Source: Flavobacteriales bacterium
GTDB taxonomy: Bacteria; Bacteroidota; Bacteroidia; Flavobacteriales_F; PHOS-HE28
Assembly: GCA_019638085.1 (NCBI GenBank)
Contig: JAHBUL010000008.1
Coordinates: 1-64,000, forward strand
Direction of reading: 5' to 3'
Length of the DNA stretch: 64,000 nt
Shown here: positions 26,882-37,553 of the stretch, piece after piece
How positions within the stretch are numbered: position 1 is the first letter of the stretch
Layout: each line of letters opens with the position of its first letter
Made by a program: the position numbers and the translations under genes
Notes under the pieces: model-generated
Told to the model about the DNA's origin: nothing
Databases searched by the model: none
What the model saw: the letters and a program-made list of their open reading frames with translations, nothing else

Positions 26882-29068
26882 ATGAAACATCACATTACCT
26901 TCCTTTTCGCAATGCTGATCGCTGCTTTGAGCGGGCTGGCGCAGGATACGTGCACGGTGAACCCGATCCCAATTCCTGATGCAACCGATTCATGGCAGTG
27001 GGTCTCCGGAAGTTACGCCCCTGGTGGATCGATCACCTACGAACTACCGTTGTTGCAGAGCAATGCCATCACGTACGAGTTCAAGACCGGATGTGGTAAT
27101 GGGGCTACTGCAGACCACAATACTGCGATCGAATACCGCACACCACCGCCCTGCATACTCGTGAATACAGGTATGGGCAATTGCTCCGAAGGAGGGGCCA
27201 AGTTGAACATCAGTTTCGTGGTTTGGGAAGGCCCTTCGCGCATTCGCGTCCGGGGCGCAAATGGCGAAGGCGGCAGTTTCACCATGGCCTATCGCTCGGT
27301 CGGAGGTGAGCCGGGCGGCTGCAACGAATGCCCTTCATACGATGAAACACTCGCTCCTGGCAGCTATTGGCAAACCGTGGACGGAACATACGGCACCGCC
27401 GGATGCAAGGTATACAAGGTGTCTGTCACTGCGGGCTTGATCTACGAGTTCAAAACAGGATGCGGCGACGGTGCCACAGCCGATCACGACACCCGTATCG
27501 GACTATCCGGATACAATTGCATCGAAGTGAGCCAGGACGACAATGGCTGTGAGTCAGGTCGTTCATCCATTGTCTGGACCGCGCCTTGGTCAGGCACGGC
27601 GTTCGTGCGTGTTGGTGGCGCGGCCGCCGAGGCAGGATCCTTCTCTTTAGCCTACCGGCGCTCGGGCGGCAACGGCAGCGCGTGCGGTAGCTGTACGGAC
27701 TACAACGCCACCTTGTCCTCCGGTTGGAATTGGGGGTTAGTGACAGGAAGCTATTTACCCGGTGGCTGCCAAGTGTATCGACTCGCCCAGGAGGAAGGCT
27801 ATGAGTACATTTATAAAACAGGATGCGGAGATGGTGCGGATGCCGACCACCCAGCGCAACTCGAGCTATTTGATGCCGCATGCGGTCTTCTACAAACAGG
27901 GACTGACAACTGCGGAGACGGCTCTTCCACGATCGCCTTCACCTCGACTGGGCAATGGCCTTTGTATCTGCGTGTCTCAGGCACTGGGGGAAGTGGAGGT
28001 ACATACAGCTTGGCAACAAAGAGACAAGGCCCCTGCCCGGTCTGTCCTGCGCATGATATGGAGATCACACCTACCGGCCAGTGGCAAACCTCGGATAGCA
28101 GTTTTCTGGAGAATGGCTGTCGGATTTATCAATTGAACGTGACAGCAGGAACCACCACTTTCCATCAACTGGAATGCACCAACTGTGATGGGTGGGGTGC
28201 GCCTTACCTAACGATGATGGCCTTTGACACGGCCTGTTCGCCGTTATCGGATCTTCCTTCTTTTCCTGAATGGCAGACCACTGAGCTTTCGTTCCTTGCG
28301 GAATACACGGGACCAGTATATGTGCGTGTGTACAGTACCAACTGGCATGCCGGGGAATTCACGCTTTCGTACAAGCAAGTAGGCGCTGCCACTGATGCTT
28401 GCACGGATGCCCCGATCGTGCCGATCCCGTATTTTGGATCAGTGGAGCTTGAAGGTGACCTGACAGGCATCGCCGCCAATGACGCTCAACTATCCGGCAC
28501 CCCGTGGGAAGGCAGTGCAGTAGCTTGGTATGCGCTGGAGGTCCCGGATTGCTACAACCTGCTGGTAAGCTACTGCGAGCAGGATCCTGTCTGGCCGAAC
28601 ACCATGGGAATTTTGGCCACCACGTGCACTGGCGATTCGATCATTCATGGCATATCGTCCGTTTATTTCCCATGTAGTAACGGTAACGCGAGCTATGAAT
28701 TCAACCTGACACCAGGAACCTACTACTTGCCCATTCTTTCGGACCCGTCCAATCCCGGCGATGGGGCGTACCACATCTCCGTGGGATGCTCGGACGTCAT
28801 CGTCGATGGCATCAGTACATCCGCTGAATACCTGACGTGGGCCGTGCATCCCAACCCAGGGCGTGATGAACTGGTGCTGACGGGCTTTGTGCCAGGCAAC
28901 GGTCCAGCGGATGCATGGGTGATGGACATGACCGGCCGGGTGGTGCAGCGTTTGCCCATCACCTCCTCTTCCACGCGGATCGACGCATCACGCTGGGGCC
29001 GAGGTGCCTACATCATCCGGATCATGGACAGCAATGACCCGGTGGTACTTCGCTGGATCAAGGAGTGA
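26882..29068 (+). CDS. T9SS-sorted protein with repeated Cys-containing beta domains
   Basis: A 728-residue secreted protein with signal peptide MKHHITFLFAMLIAALSGLAQ. Four repeats of about 115-120 residues follow (about 25-145, 150-265, 270-385, 390-505). Each holds a tyrosine/lysine-type strand and a Cys-Gly core: YEFKTGCGNGATADHN, YEFKTGCGDGATADHD, YIYKTGCGDGADADHP; the fourth is diverged. A fifth beta domain (about 510-640) and a T9SS sorting domain (HPNPGRDELVLTGF ... VVLRWIKE) end it. The acidic GDGADADH segments could bind calcium. Likely an adhesin or surface-layer component; function unknown. Confidence 0.75.
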   Translation: MKHHITFLFAMLIAALSGLAQDTCTVNPIPIPDATDSWQWVSGSYAPGGSITYELPLLQSNAITYEFKTGCGNGATADHNTAIEYRTPPPCILVNTGMGNCSEGGAKLNISFVVWEGPSRIRVRGANGEGGSFTMAYRSVGGEPGGCNECPSYDETLAPGSYWQTVDGTYGTAGCKVYKVSVTAGLIYEFKTGCGDGATADHDTRIGLSGYNCIEVSQDDNGCESGRSSIVWTAPWSGTAFVRVGGAAAEAGSFSLAYRRSGGNGSACGSCTDYNATLSSGWNWGLVTGSYLPGGCQVYRLAQEEGYEYIYKTGCGDGADADHPAQLELFDAACGLLQTGTDNCGDGSSTIAFTSTGQWPLYLRVSGTGGSGGTYSLATKRQGPCPVCPAHDMEITPTGQWQTSDSSFLENGCRIYQLNVTAGTTTFHQLECTNCDGWGAPYLTMMAFDTACSPLSDLPSFPEWQTTELSFLAEYTGPVYVRVYSTNWHAGEFTLSYKQVGAATDACTDAPIVPIPYFGSVELEGDLTGIAANDAQLSGTPWEGSAVAWYALEVPDCYNLLVSYCEQDPVWPNTMGILATTCTGDSIIHGISSVYFPCSNGNASYEFNLTPGTYYLPILSDPSNPGDGAYHISVGCSDVIVDGISTSAEYLTWAVHPNPGRDELVLTGFVPGNGPADAWVMDMTGRVVQRLPITSSSTRIDASRWGRGAYIIRIMDSNDPVVLRWIKE

Positions 29069-29093
29069 TCTCACGCCCGGTCCTATCGAGCAT

Positions 29094-29834
29094 TCACCTC
29101 CCCTGCCGCACGAACTCCATGCACAGCGCAGCAGCCGCAGCCGATACGTTCAAGGACTCCGCCCCACCGAAAGCAGGAATGGCGATGGAGGTTCCGGGCG
29201 AGTCAAGTACCCCTTTGGACAAGCCGTGCGATTCACTGCCCATCACCAGCACTGCGGGACGTACCAGCTCCACTGTAAAAACATCCGCACCCGAGGCTTC
29301 CGCCTTGTAAATGTGAACGTTTCCTTCATTGGCTTTAAGCAAAGCGGACGACAGATCAGTAGGTACCACAGCTACACGGAATAGCGAACCCATGCTCGCC
29401 TGCACGCATTTCGGGTTCCAAACCTCCACGCTTTCCATGGAGCACCAGAGCTGTTCAGCACCGAACCAATCGGCGATCCGTAACAGGGTACCCAAGTTCC
29501 CGGGATCGGAAACATCGTCCACCGCGAGTACGAAGCGACCCGCGCTTGGCAGTCTTAGAGATGATGGCACCGGCTTACGAACCACCGCCACCACTTCATT
29601 CCCGTGCGCGAACGTGCCCATGCGCTCCAGGTCATGAGCCGGTGCGATAAGTGCATCTGTCAAGCCCAGCAACCGGGAGACTTCTTCCGTGGCATGCAAC
29701 TCCAGAACCTCCAGTTGGGAAGCCAGCAGCTCCTGCACCATCTTCCGGCCCTGCACCAGGAAAAGCCCTTCAGCCTCCCGGAACTTGCGTTGGTGCAGCG
29801 CACGTACCCGCTTCAGGTGTCCTCCTCCGCTCAT
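29094..29834 (-). CDS. SpoU/TrmH-family RNA 2'-O-methyltransferase
   Basis: A 246-residue SPOUT methyltransferase, probably acting on 23S rRNA (RlmB-like). An N-terminal substrate-binding domain (about 1-90) precedes the knotted SAM domain, with DDVSDPGNLGTLLRIADWFG (about 108-127), LVMGSESHGLSKG and IPAFGGAESLNVSAAAA (about 220-236). The start at MSGGGHLKRV was chosen because a GATATTCG element ends 4 bases before it. It is divergent from tamL, an arrangement I recall as common in Bacteroidota. Confidence 0.9.
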   Translation of the reverse strand: MSGGGHLKRVRALHQRKFREAEGLFLVQGRKMVQELLASQLEVLELHATEEVSRLLGLTDALIAPAHDLERMGTFAHGNEVVAVVRKPVPSSLRLPSAGRFVLAVDDVSDPGNLGTLLRIADWFGAEQLWCSMESVEVWNPKCVQASMGSLFRVAVVPTDLSSALLKANEGNVHIYKAEASGADVFTVELVRPAVLVMGSESHGLSKGVLDSPGTSIAIPAFGGAESLNVSAAAAALCMEFVRQGR

Positions 29835-29838
29835 TTGC

Positions 29839-29846
29839 CGAATATC
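29839..29846 (-). promoter_or_regulatory. Putative -7 box GATATTCG (one base off)
   Basis: Matches TAnnTTYG except the first base; it ends 4 bases before the ATG of the SpoU-type gene, so the transcript is likely leaderless. Confidence 0.4.
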
Positions 29847-29911
29847 TTCGCCCGCCGTGGCATGGTCTTTACTAGCATCGCCGCGCAAATTAGCCCTCCG
29901 GAAGCCTCTCC

Positions 29912-32458
29912 GTGCACAAGATCAAGGTCCATATTCCATTGTTGGTTGCATTGGTCGCCTTGGCGTCGGCATGCAACCCTACCAAGCGCGTGCCCCAAGG
30001 GGAGTACCTGCTGGTGCGCAATATCGTGAAGTCCGATGCCAAGGACCTGTCCAACGAGGAGCTCCGCTCCATTTTGAAGCAGAAACCGAACAACAAAGTA
30101 CTTGGCCAGCGATTCTATCTCCATCTGTACAACCTGAGCGGTCCGGAAAAAACGGCAAGCCGCAAGGCGGAAGTCGATTCGATCTGCGCGTTGAAAAATA
30201 AACGACGCGCGGAAAGGACCGAGGCCCGAAATGCCAAACGCGAAGCCCGAGGGAAGGCCCCCAAGGAGGTGAAAGTGAAAGAATGCCGACGCACCATCCG
30301 CGTATGGTTGCGGGAGGATGTGGGTGAAGCACCTGTGATCCTGGACAGTTCCCTGATCGCTCGGAGCGCCGACCAACTGAAGCTCTATCTCGGCAAGGAA
30401 GGCTATTTCAACGCCAGTGTTTCAGACACGGTGTACTTCAACCGCACGAAGCTCTTCTCCGGCAAACGCGGCAACCCCTATCAACAGCCAAAAGCCGAGG
30501 TGGAGTACCGCATCACCGCTGGAAGACCATATACCTTATGTACCGTGGATTGGTCGGTGGATGATCCGGCCATTGACAGCTTGGTACAACGTTCCTGGTC
30601 CGCATCACTGCTCGTGCCCGGTTCTCGTTTCGATGCCGACGTATTGGACAAGGAGCGTACCCGGATCACGGACATGCTCCGGCAGAAAGGCTATCTCTAC
30701 TTCACCCGCGACCTGTTGCAATATGTAGCGGATACCAGTGCAGGAGATCACGAGGTGGATGTCCAGTTGCGGTTCGAACGTCCTTTGGCACGCGGTCGCC
30801 GGGGCTTGGCAGGCACACCTGAGGGTTCGGTATTCTACGTGGAGGACATCACTGTGGACATGACAGACAGACCGGCATTCGGAAAAACCGCCCTGCCATC
30901 GGATACCGTCGAGTACAAGAACAACATCTTCCTCTTCACCGGGACCAAACCCGCATACCGCCCCAAGGCCATGAATAGCAGTATTCTGCTGAAGAATGGT
31001 GCGAAATTCAGCGAGACCACCAACGACCGGACCTATCGTCGTTTGACCAACCTCCGGGTGTTCGATCGGGTGGACATCACCTACGACACCACGCATACCC
31101 GGAGGCCCAACATGGCGGACTGTAGGATCGCGCTGGTGCCGAGTAAGCGGCAAAGTCTTTCCCTGGAAGGCTATGGCACCAACCGGGGGGGCTTTTTGGG
31201 CACCTCGGTGAGCTTGAACTACCGGCACAAGAACCTTTTCCGGAGCATGGGCAGCATTGAGGCGCGCATGGTACTGGGCCTGGAAGCTCAGCAGAGCTTG
31301 GAAGGCCGAGGTTCACCGGACGGTGCCAGCACCGGGGTGGGTAGGGAGGTCCTGTTCAATACCGTGGAACTGGGCCCGGAGGTCACCGTGCGTTTCCCCC
31401 GCTTCCTGATCCCCTTCTGGAACACGGATGAGCGCTGGCCGAAGACCTGGGGACGGCGCACGGCCATCAACGTGCTGTACAACTTCCAGCGCAGGCCCGA
31501 CTATACGCGGACGCTCGCCAAGATGAGTTACGGGTACGAATGGAACAAGAGCCGAACGCTCTCCATGGCCTTCTACCCCGCTGAGGTGAACATCATTCGG
31601 ATCCCTTTGATCAGTGATAGTTTCCAGGAATTCATCCGCAACTCCCAAGATGCCGTGCTGCGCGACAGTTATACCGACCACGTGATCGCTGGTGCCCGTG
31701 CCACCCTTACCCTGAACACCCAGGATGCTGCTCTGAATAAGCGGAACGTGTTCCTCTGGCGTCCTTCGCTACAGAGTTCAGGCAACCTGCTTCAACTGGT
31801 GAACGAGGCCTTCGGGATGGATCAGCAAACGGATACGGCAGGCAACAGCTTCTATACGCTGGCGGGTGTTCGCTTCGCCCAGTTCATCAAGGTGGAGAGT
31901 GACCTACGCTTCCACCATCGGATACACTCGAAAAGCAGTTTGGCCTTCCGGGTGGATGCGGGTGTGGGAGTACCCTTCGGCAATCTGGAGGTCCTGCCGT
32001 TCGAGAGCAGCTTCTTCAGTGGTGGGGCCAACGGCCTGCGAGCCTGGCGCGCGCGTTCCTTAGGTCCAGGCTCCTACAGCGACCCCCTGGATGCCTATGA
32101 CCGCGTGGGTGAGATCCGCCTGGAAGGCAATTCCGAATACCGCTTTAAGTTGATCGGCTACTTGGAGGGCGCGCTCTTCGTGGACATCGGGAACATTTGG
32201 GAACTAAAGGAAGATCCAGCCAAGCCCGGCAGTGGCTTTGAACTGGGTAAGGTGCTCGGCGAACTTGCAGTCGGCACGGGCGTGGGTGCCCGCCTCAATT
32301 TCGATTTCTTCCTCGTCCGCTTCGATCTGGGCCTGCAAACGAAGGACCCTGCACTACCCATGGGCCAACGCTGGATCTTCCAGCCAAAGAACACCGGCTT
32401 AGCGACTTCCCTTGGGAGCAAGCTCAATTTCAACTTGGGGATCGGCTATCCGTTCTGA
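29912..32458 (+). CDS. tamL: TamL-type outer-membrane BamA/TamA-family lipoprotein
   Basis: An 848-residue Omp85-family protein. It starts with GTG; the signal ends in a lipobox (LVALASAC), and lipidation is the mark that separates TamL from TamA. A Lys/Arg-rich loop region (about 80-130) and POTRA-type domains (about 130-420) follow, then a 16-strand-type barrel with the Omp85 signature near [20 protein letters not shown] (about 695-714). It ends [10 protein letters not shown], with the terminal Phe needed for barrel assembly. It would work with a TamB-like protein in assembling outer-membrane proteins or lipids; no tamB is in the window. Confidence 0.88.
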   Translation: MHKIKVHIPLLVALVALASACNPTKRVPQGEYLLVRNIVKSDAKDLSNEELRSILKQKPNNKVLGQRFYLHLYNLSGPEKTASRKAEVDSICALKNKRRAERTEARNAKREARGKAPKEVKVKECRRTIRVWLREDVGEAPVILDSSLIARSADQLKLYLGKEGYFNASVSDTVYFNRTKLFSGKRGNPYQQPKAEVEYRITAGRPYTLCTVDWSVDDPAIDSLVQRSWSASLLVPGSRFDADVLDKERTRITDMLRQKGYLYFTRDLLQYVADTSAGDHEVDVQLRFERPLARGRRGLAGTPEGSVFYVEDITVDMTDRPAFGKTALPSDTVEYKNNIFLFTGTKPAYRPKAMNSSILLKNGAKFSETTNDRTYRRLTNLRVFDRVDITYDTTHTRRPNMADCRIALVPSKRQSLSLEGYGTNRGGFLGTSVSLNYRHKNLFRSMGSIEARMVLGLEAQQSLEGRGSPDGASTGVGREVLFNTVELGPEVTVRFPRFLIPFWNTDERWPKTWGRRTAINVLYNFQRRPDYTRTLAKMSYGYEWNKSRTLSMAFYPAEVNIIRIPLISDSFQEFIRNSQDAVLRDSYTDHVIAGARATLTLNTQDAALNKRNVFLWRPSLQSSGNLLQLVNEAFGMDQQTDTAGNSFYTLAGVRFAQFIKVESDLRFHHRIHSKSSLAFRVDAGVGVPFGNLEVLPFESSFFSGGANGLRAWRARSLGPGSYSDPLDAYDRVGEIRLEGNSEYRFKLIGYLEGALFVDIGNIWELKEDPAKPGSGFELGKVLGELAVGTGVGARLNFDFFLVRFDLGLQTKDPALPMGQRWIFQPKNTGLATSLGSKLNFNLGIGYPF

Positions 32459-32518
32459 GCCGTCTTGGCGGCAAGCTTTCCCGCTTCTTGCCTCATTCCC
32501 TCACTCCCCCCTAACCCC

Positions 32519-32526
32519 TACCTTTG
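32519..32526 (+). promoter_or_regulatory. Putative -7 box TACCTTTG for the aldolase gene
   Basis: An exact TAnnTTTG match, 26 bases before the ATG at 32553. Confidence 0.6.
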
Positions 32527-32552
32527 CAGCCAAATTTTTACCGGACCGTTAC

Positions 32553-33623
32553 ATGAGCATTATGAATACAGCGAAGTTGAGCGAACTGCTGGGCGCTGAT
32601 GCGGACAGCCTGTTGGGGCACACGTGCAAGACCATCGCAAAGGCCCAATTGAACCTGCCCGGTCCGGATTTCGTGGACCGCTCTTTCGCATTGAGCAACC
32701 GCAATCCGCAGGTGATGCGCAGCATCCAGGCCCTCTATGGCAACGGCCGCTTGGCCAACACAGGCTATATGAGCATACTCCCGGTTGACCAAGGGATAGA
32801 GCACAGTGGCGGTGCCAGCTTCGCTCCAAACCCCATCTATTTCGATGGCGACAAGATCGTGGAACTGGCCATGGAAGGCGGCTGCAATGCCGTGGCATCC
32901 ACCTTTGGCGTCCTGGGGAGTGTAGCGCGCAAGTATGCCCACAAGATCCCATTCATTGTAAAGCTCAACCACAACGAGCTGATGACCTTGCCGAACACAT
33001 TCGACCAAGTGATGTTCGGAACAGTGGAAAGCGCTTGGGACATGGGTGCCGTAGCAGTGGGGGCCACCATTTATTTCGGCAGTGAGGAAAGTTCACGTCA
33101 GATCACCGAGGTGGCCGAGGCTTTCCAGTATGCGCACGAGTTGGGTATGGCCACGGTACTTTGGTGCTACACCCGGAATTCCGGATTCAAGGTGGACGGC
33201 AAGGACTACCATACCGCTGCAGACCTTACCGGCCAGGCCAACCATCTGGGCGTCACCATCCAAGCCGACATTATCAAGCAGAAGCTTCCGGAGAACAATG
33301 GTGGGTACAATGCCATTGCCGGTTACGGCAAGACCCACAAGAAGGTGTATAGTGAACTGACCACGGACCATCCGATCGATCTGTGCCGCTATCAAGTGGC
33401 CAACTGCTACATGGGCCGAATCGGTCTGATCAATAGCGGGGGTGCCAGCAGCGGGGCCAGCGACATGGCCGAGGCCGTGCGTACATCCGTGATCAACAAG
33501 CGCGCAGGTGGACAGGGCTTGATCAGCGGTCGGAAGGCCTTTCAGCGCCCGATGAAGGAAGGTGTTGAGCTGTTGAATGCGATCCAGGACGTGTACTTGG
33601 ATAAAAAGGTAACGATCGCGTGA
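32553..33623 (+). CDS. fbaB: Class I fructose-bisphosphate aldolase, DhnA/FbaB type
   Basis: Cleaves or forms fructose-1,6-bisphosphate through a Schiff-base lysine. 356 residues. Typical segments: [20 protein letters not shown] (about 74-93), [14 protein letters not shown] with a conserved Lys (about 136), and C-terminal [19 protein letters not shown] and [13 protein letters not shown], which contribute phosphate and lysine residues. The start at MSIMNTAKL follows a TACCTTTG promoter box. A 24-bp palindrome lies immediately after the stop. pfkA, another glycolytic gene, is at 46790. Confidence 0.93.
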   Translation: MSIMNTAKLSELLGADADSLLGHTCKTIAKAQLNLPGPDFVDRSFALSNRNPQVMRSIQALYGNGRLANTGYMSILPVDQGIEHSGGASFAPNPIYFDGDKIVELAMEGGCNAVASTFGVLGSVARKYAHKIPFIVKLNHNELMTLPNTFDQVMFGTVESAWDMGAVAVGATIYFGSEESSRQITEVAEAFQYAHELGMATVLWCYTRNSGFKVDGKDYHTAADLTGQANHLGVTIQADIIKQKLPENNGGYNAIAGYGKTHKKVYSELTTDHPIDLCRYQVANCYMGRIGLINSGGASSGASDMAEAVRTSVINKRAGGQGLISGRKAFQRPMKEGVELLNAIQDVYLDKKVTIA

Positions 33624-33645
33624 ATCAGCGATCGATCGTTGATTC
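33622..33645. repeat. Near-perfect 24-bp palindrome after the aldolase gene
   Basis: GAATCA ... TGATTC flank CGATCGATCG with a single G-T position, starting on the last base of the aldolase stop codon. It could be a small terminator hairpin or a protein-binding palindrome; no T-run follows. Confidence 0.45.
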
Positions 33646-33700
33646 CGGATTGCTGATCCTGTTGGTTGATTCTCTTCTTTTGCGTTAATTCACACTGGAA

Positions 33701-34546
33701 ATGGGCTGGTTCACACGTGTCAAGGAGGGTATCACCACCGCTACCGAGGAGAAGAAAGAGACCCCGGAGGGGCTTTGGTATAAATGCCCCGAGTGTTCGG
33801 AGATCATGACCTCCGACGACCATGCCAAGAACTTGTGGGTCTGTGCCAAATGCCAGCATCACGAGCGGATCGGTAGCGCACAATATTTCAGCATCCTCTT
33901 CGACGACAACAAGTTCAAGGAGATCGGCGAGAACCTGATATCGGGTGACCCGCTCCAGTTCGAGGATACCAAGAAATACGTGGACCGTTTGGCCAAGACG
34001 CGCCAAACCACCGGGCTCAATGATGCCTTGCGCGCAGCCTATGGCAAATTGGATAAGCAGCCGGTCGTGATAGCCTGTATGGATTTCAAATTCATTGGTG
34101 GCAGCATGGGCAGTGTGGTAGGTGAAAAGATCGCCATGGCCGCCGATGCCGCCATACGCCGCAAGTGTCCGTTGATCATCATCAGCAGGAGCGGTGGCGC
34201 CCGTATGATGGAAGCCGGCTTCAGCTTGATGCAGATGGCCAAGACCAGTGCCAAGCTGAGCTTGCTGGCCAAGAAGGGCTTGCCATACATCAGTATATTG
34301 ACCGACCCCACCACCGGTGGCGTTACGGCGAGCTTTGCCATGCTGGGTGATATCAACATAGCCGAACCCAAGGCCTTGGTGGCTTTTGCTGGCCCCCGTG
34401 TAGTCCGTGAAACCATTGGACACGACCTCCCCCCGGGGTTCCAGACCAGTGAATTCGTGCTGGAGCATGGCTTCTTGGACCTGATCGTGGAGCGTAAATA
34501 CATGAAGGAGAAGCTGGCACAGTTAACGCTGATGTTCCGGTCTTGA
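33701..34546 (+). CDS. accD: Acetyl-CoA carboxylase carboxyltransferase subunit beta
   Basis: Carries the carboxyl transfer from biotin to acetyl-CoA, making malonyl-CoA for fatty-acid synthesis, with AccA, AccB and AccC (none in the window). 281 residues. The N-terminal zinc ribbon is visible (CPECSEIM ... CAKCQHH, about 28-50), followed by the crotonase-like domain with [19 protein letters not shown] (about 164-182) and [16 protein letters not shown] (about 204-219). It is also the source of the extender unit that the KS-AT module at 56715 would need. Confidence 0.96.
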   Translation: MGWFTRVKEGITTATEEKKETPEGLWYKCPECSEIMTSDDHAKNLWVCAKCQHHERIGSAQYFSILFDDNKFKEIGENLISGDPLQFEDTKKYVDRLAKTRQTTGLNDALRAAYGKLDKQPVVIACMDFKFIGGSMGSVVGEKIAMAADAAIRRKCPLIIISRSGGARMMEAGFSLMQMAKTSAKLSLLAKKGLPYISILTDPTTGGVTASFAMLGDINIAEPKALVAFAGPRVVRETIGHDLPPGFQTSEFVLEHGFLDLIVERKYMKEKLAQLTLMFRS

Positions 34547-34677
34547 ACTGCCTTCCCGTTGACCTTGGTTCAGGACGAGCGTTTTCCGATGCCGGATCTC
34601 CCAGTGAAGAATGCCGACTCATTCCGACCCATCTCAACTTTCATCTACCCGAGTTACTTGGGATAATCAAAAAGCCG

Positions 34678-34685
34678 TACATTCG
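34678..34685 (+). promoter_or_regulatory. Putative -7 box TACATTCG for rpsO
   Basis: TAnnTTYG match 49 bases before the rpsO ATG, with a TTG 17 bases upstream (34658-34660) as a possible -33 element. Confidence 0.5.
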
Positions 34686-34734
34686 CGCCCTAAAACCGCC
34701 AAATGGGTGGTGTTAAGAGGTAGATACAAAGACC

Positions 34735-35004
34735 ATGATCGCAACGAAAGAGGCCAAGCAGGAGATCTTCAAGATCCACGGCGGTTCCGAGACCAATACA
34801 GGTAGTGCTGAAGGGCAGATCGCCCTGTTCACTCAGCGTATTGAGCACCTTACAACGCATTTGAAGACCAACAAGAAGGATCACCGCACAGAAAATGCGT
34901 TGTTGAGCCTGGTAGGTAAACGTAAGCAGCAGTTGAGCTACCTGAAGAACCACGAGATCGACCGGTATCGTGCGATCATCGCAAAGCTCGGCCTCCGCAA
35001 GTGA
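34735..35004 (+). CDS. rpsO: 30S ribosomal protein S15
   Basis: A primary 16S rRNA-binding protein of the small subunit platform. 89 residues, as usual. Signature residues: GSAEGQIALFTQRIEHLT (about 22-39), LKTNKKDHRTENALLSLVGKRKQQLSYLK split over the loop, and IDRYRAIIAKLGLRK at the end. A strong terminator separates it from pnp, although rpsO-pnp is the classic gene order. Confidence 0.97.
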   Translation: MIATKEAKQEIFKIHGGSETNTGSAEGQIALFTQRIEHLTTHLKTNKKDHRTENALLSLVGKRKQQLSYLKNHEIDRYRAIIAKLGLRK

Positions 35005-35056
35005 TCACCGCGCAGGCCACCATGGCCAGAACACGCGCAAAGTAATGACCGACGAT

Positions 35057-35089
35057 AAGGGCGATCGTGAGGAACGATCGCCCTTTTTT
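35057..35089 (+). terminator. Strong intrinsic terminator after rpsO
   Basis: AAGGGCGATCGT (35057-35068) pairs perfectly with 35074-35085 around a 5-base loop and runs into TTTTTT (35084-35089). The best intrinsic terminator in the window. Confidence 0.9.
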
Positions 35090-35166
35090 CGTCCATACCG
35101 GTGCAGTACCGGCCCTGAAGAGAAAACCAATCAAAAACATAGGCACGAAAGGCGTGTCCGAAGAAG

Positions 35167-37383
35167 ATGAAACCAACAGGAATTAAAAAGACCATTACAC
35201 TTAGCGATGGCAGAACGATCACCTTGGAGACAGGGATCTTGGCCAAGCAAGCGGATGGCAGTGTAACCGTTCGATGCGGTGATACGATCCTTCTGGCCAC
35301 GGTGGTGGCCACGAAAGAGGCCCGCGACGGAATAGACTTTCTTCCACTTCAAGTGGAATACCGTGAGAAGTACAGCGCTGCGGGACGTTTTCCCGGAGGC
35401 TTCTTCAAACGTGAAAATCGCCCCAGCGACGGGGAGGTTCTCGTAAGCCGCTTGGTGGACCGAGCACTGCGCCCGCTCTTCAACGATGACTTCCACGGGG
35501 ATACCCAGGTGCAGATCAGCCTGATGAGCACCGACAAGAAGAACCCAAGCGATGCATTGGCCTGCCTAGCTGCATCTGCTGCCTTGGCCGTGAGTGACAT
35601 CCCATTCAATGGCCCCGTTAGCGAGGTCCGCGTGATCCGTAATGAAGGCAAGTGGACGGTGAATCCCACCTTCGAGGAAATGGAAGGCTCGGATATCGAC
35701 CTGATCGTCGCCGGCACCTCCAGCGATGTGCTGATGGTGGAAGGCGAAATGTTGGAAGTGAGCGAGGCCGAAATGATCGAAGGAATCAAGCTGGCCCATG
35801 AGACCATCAAGGACCAGTGCCGTGTGATCAACGAACTGGCCGCCGAAGTGCCCAAGAGCCACACCAAACGCACGTACGACCACGAGGAGAATGACGCCGA
35901 ACTGGAAAAGGCGATCTATGATGCCACTTTCCAGAAATACTATGACATCGCCCTTCAGGCCAGCGCCAAGGAAGTGCGCGGTGAGGCCTTCGCCAAGGTG
36001 AAAGAGGAATTCATGGCAACCCTTACCGATGAACAAAAGGCAAAGAAGGCCATGCTCGGCCGCTATTTCAAAAAAGCACAAAAGGCCGGTGTACGTCGCG
36101 TAGTATTGGAGAAGGGCATTCGACTCGATGGCCGCAAGACTGATGAGATCCGTCCCATCTGGAGCGAAGTGGATGTGCTGCCTGGTACGCACGGCAGCGC
36201 CATCTTCACCCGCGGGGAGACCCAGGCCATCAACATGGTTACCCTCGGCTCCAAGATGGACCAGCAAACGGTGGATACTGCATTGGTGAAGCGTAGCGAT
36301 TCCTTTATGCTGCACTACAACTTCCCCAGCTTCTCCGTTGGTGAAGTGCGTCCCATTCGCGGACCAGGTCGTCGGGAGATCGGTCACGGCAACCTCGCTT
36401 GGCGGGCCTTGAAGCCGATGATCCCCACAGGTACGGACAATCCGTATACCATCCGCCTGAACTGCGACATTCTGGAAAGCAATGGTTCCAGTTCGATGGC
36501 CACAGTGTGTTCCGGCACCCTTGCCCTGATGGACGCCGGCATCAAGATCAAGGCACCGGTGAGCGGTATCGCCATGGGCATGATCAGCGATCCCGATGGG
36601 AAGTATGCCATCCTCAGCGACATCCTCGGTGACGAGGACCATCTGGGCGATATGGACTTCAAGGTGACAGGCACCGAGAAGGGCATCACTGCAACACAGA
36701 TGGACATGAAGGTGGACGGACTGAGCTATGAGGTGCTCGGCCAAGCCTTGGAGCAAGCTCGTGCTGGACGCCTGCACATCCTCGGTGAAATGATGAAGAC
36801 GATGACCAAGCCGAACGAGGACTATAAGGACCACGCCCCTCGCATCGTGAGCATCGAGATCCCGAAAGAGAGCATCGGACCCGTGATCGGACCCGGTGGC
36901 CGCGTGATCCAGGAGATCCAGGCCGAGACGCAGACCACGATCGTTCTCGACGAAGTGGACGGCGCTGGCCATGTGCAGATCATGAGCGAGAACAAGGCCG
37001 GTATCGATGCCGCCTTGGCACGCATCAAAGCGATCGCGTTCCCGCCAACAGCTGAGATCGGCGTAACGTACAAGGGCAAGGTGAAGACCATCATGCCTTA
37101 CGGTGCATTCGTTGAGATCTTCCCCGGTACGGACGGCCTGCTCCACGTGAGCGAGCTGGATTGGAAGCGCATAGAGAACGTGGCGGATGTGCTGAAGGAA
37201 GGCGAGATCATCGAATTCCAAGTGGTAGGTAAAGACCCCCGCACCGGAAAGTTGAAGCTCAGCCGTAAGGTGCTGCTTCCAAAGCCGGAAGGCTATGTGG
37301 AACGTGAACCGGCCATGGAAGGTGACCGCAGTGAGCGTCCCCGCCGCGAATACCGTGACCGCGGTCCACGCCGCGAGCATTGA
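35167..37383 (+). CDS. pnp: Polyribonucleotide nucleotidyltransferase (PNPase)
   Basis: A 3'-5' phosphorolytic exoribonuclease, trimeric and cytoplasmic. 738 residues. It has two RNase PH domains (about 10-225 and 310-545), with [21 protein letters not shown] split around 60-78 and [21 protein letters not shown] around 390. A KH domain follows ([15 protein letters not shown], about 573-587), then an S1 domain ([20 protein letters not shown], about 635-654) and a short Arg-rich tail ([15 protein letters not shown]). It lies after rpsO but has its own leader of about 75 bases. Confidence 0.97.
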   Translation: MKPTGIKKTITLSDGRTITLETGILAKQADGSVTVRCGDTILLATVVATKEARDGIDFLPLQVEYREKYSAAGRFPGGFFKRENRPSDGEVLVSRLVDRALRPLFNDDFHGDTQVQISLMSTDKKNPSDALACLAASAALAVSDIPFNGPVSEVRVIRNEGKWTVNPTFEEMEGSDIDLIVAGTSSDVLMVEGEMLEVSEAEMIEGIKLAHETIKDQCRVINELAAEVPKSHTKRTYDHEENDAELEKAIYDATFQKYYDIALQASAKEVRGEAFAKVKEEFMATLTDEQKAKKAMLGRYFKKAQKAGVRRVVLEKGIRLDGRKTDEIRPIWSEVDVLPGTHGSAIFTRGETQAINMVTLGSKMDQQTVDTALVKRSDSFMLHYNFPSFSVGEVRPIRGPGRREIGHGNLAWRALKPMIPTGTDNPYTIRLNCDILESNGSSSMATVCSGTLALMDAGIKIKAPVSGIAMGMISDPDGKYAILSDILGDEDHLGDMDFKVTGTEKGITATQMDMKVDGLSYEVLGQALEQARAGRLHILGEMMKTMTKPNEDYKDHAPRIVSIEIPKESIGPVIGPGGRVIQEIQAETQTTIVLDEVDGAGHVQIMSENKAGIDAALARIKAIAFPPTAEIGVTYKGKVKTIMPYGAFVEIFPGTDGLLHVSELDWKRIENVADVLKEGEIIEFQVVGKDPRTGKLKLSRKVLLPKPEGYVEREPAMEGDRSERPRREYRDRGPRREH

Positions 37384-37404
37384 TCACAGCTAATACGAAC
37401 ACCG

Positions 37405-37440
37405 AACAAGGGCCGTCTCGAAAGAGTCGGCCCTTGTTGC
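37405..37440 (+). terminator. Terminator after pnp
   Basis: AACAAGGGCCG (37405-37415) pairs with CGGCCCTTGTT (37428-37438); TCTC/GAGT adds to the stem around a GAAA tetraloop. It lies 22 bases after the stop. Confidence 0.8.
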
Positions 37441-37553
37441 TTTCGGGTAACCTTCTTGCTCACCTAAGCATTAATGGGCGTAACCACCCGGTGCATATTC
37501 GCGTTCAACCGCCACTATCCATCGAATACAACCTTCCGGGTACCATGGCAAGA

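Noticed and set aside
35566-37380. A 604-codon open frame antisense to pnp
   Set aside because: It is a shadow of a certain gene: composition is His/Leu/Val-rich as expected from the complement of GC-rich coding DNA, with no domain and no promoter.
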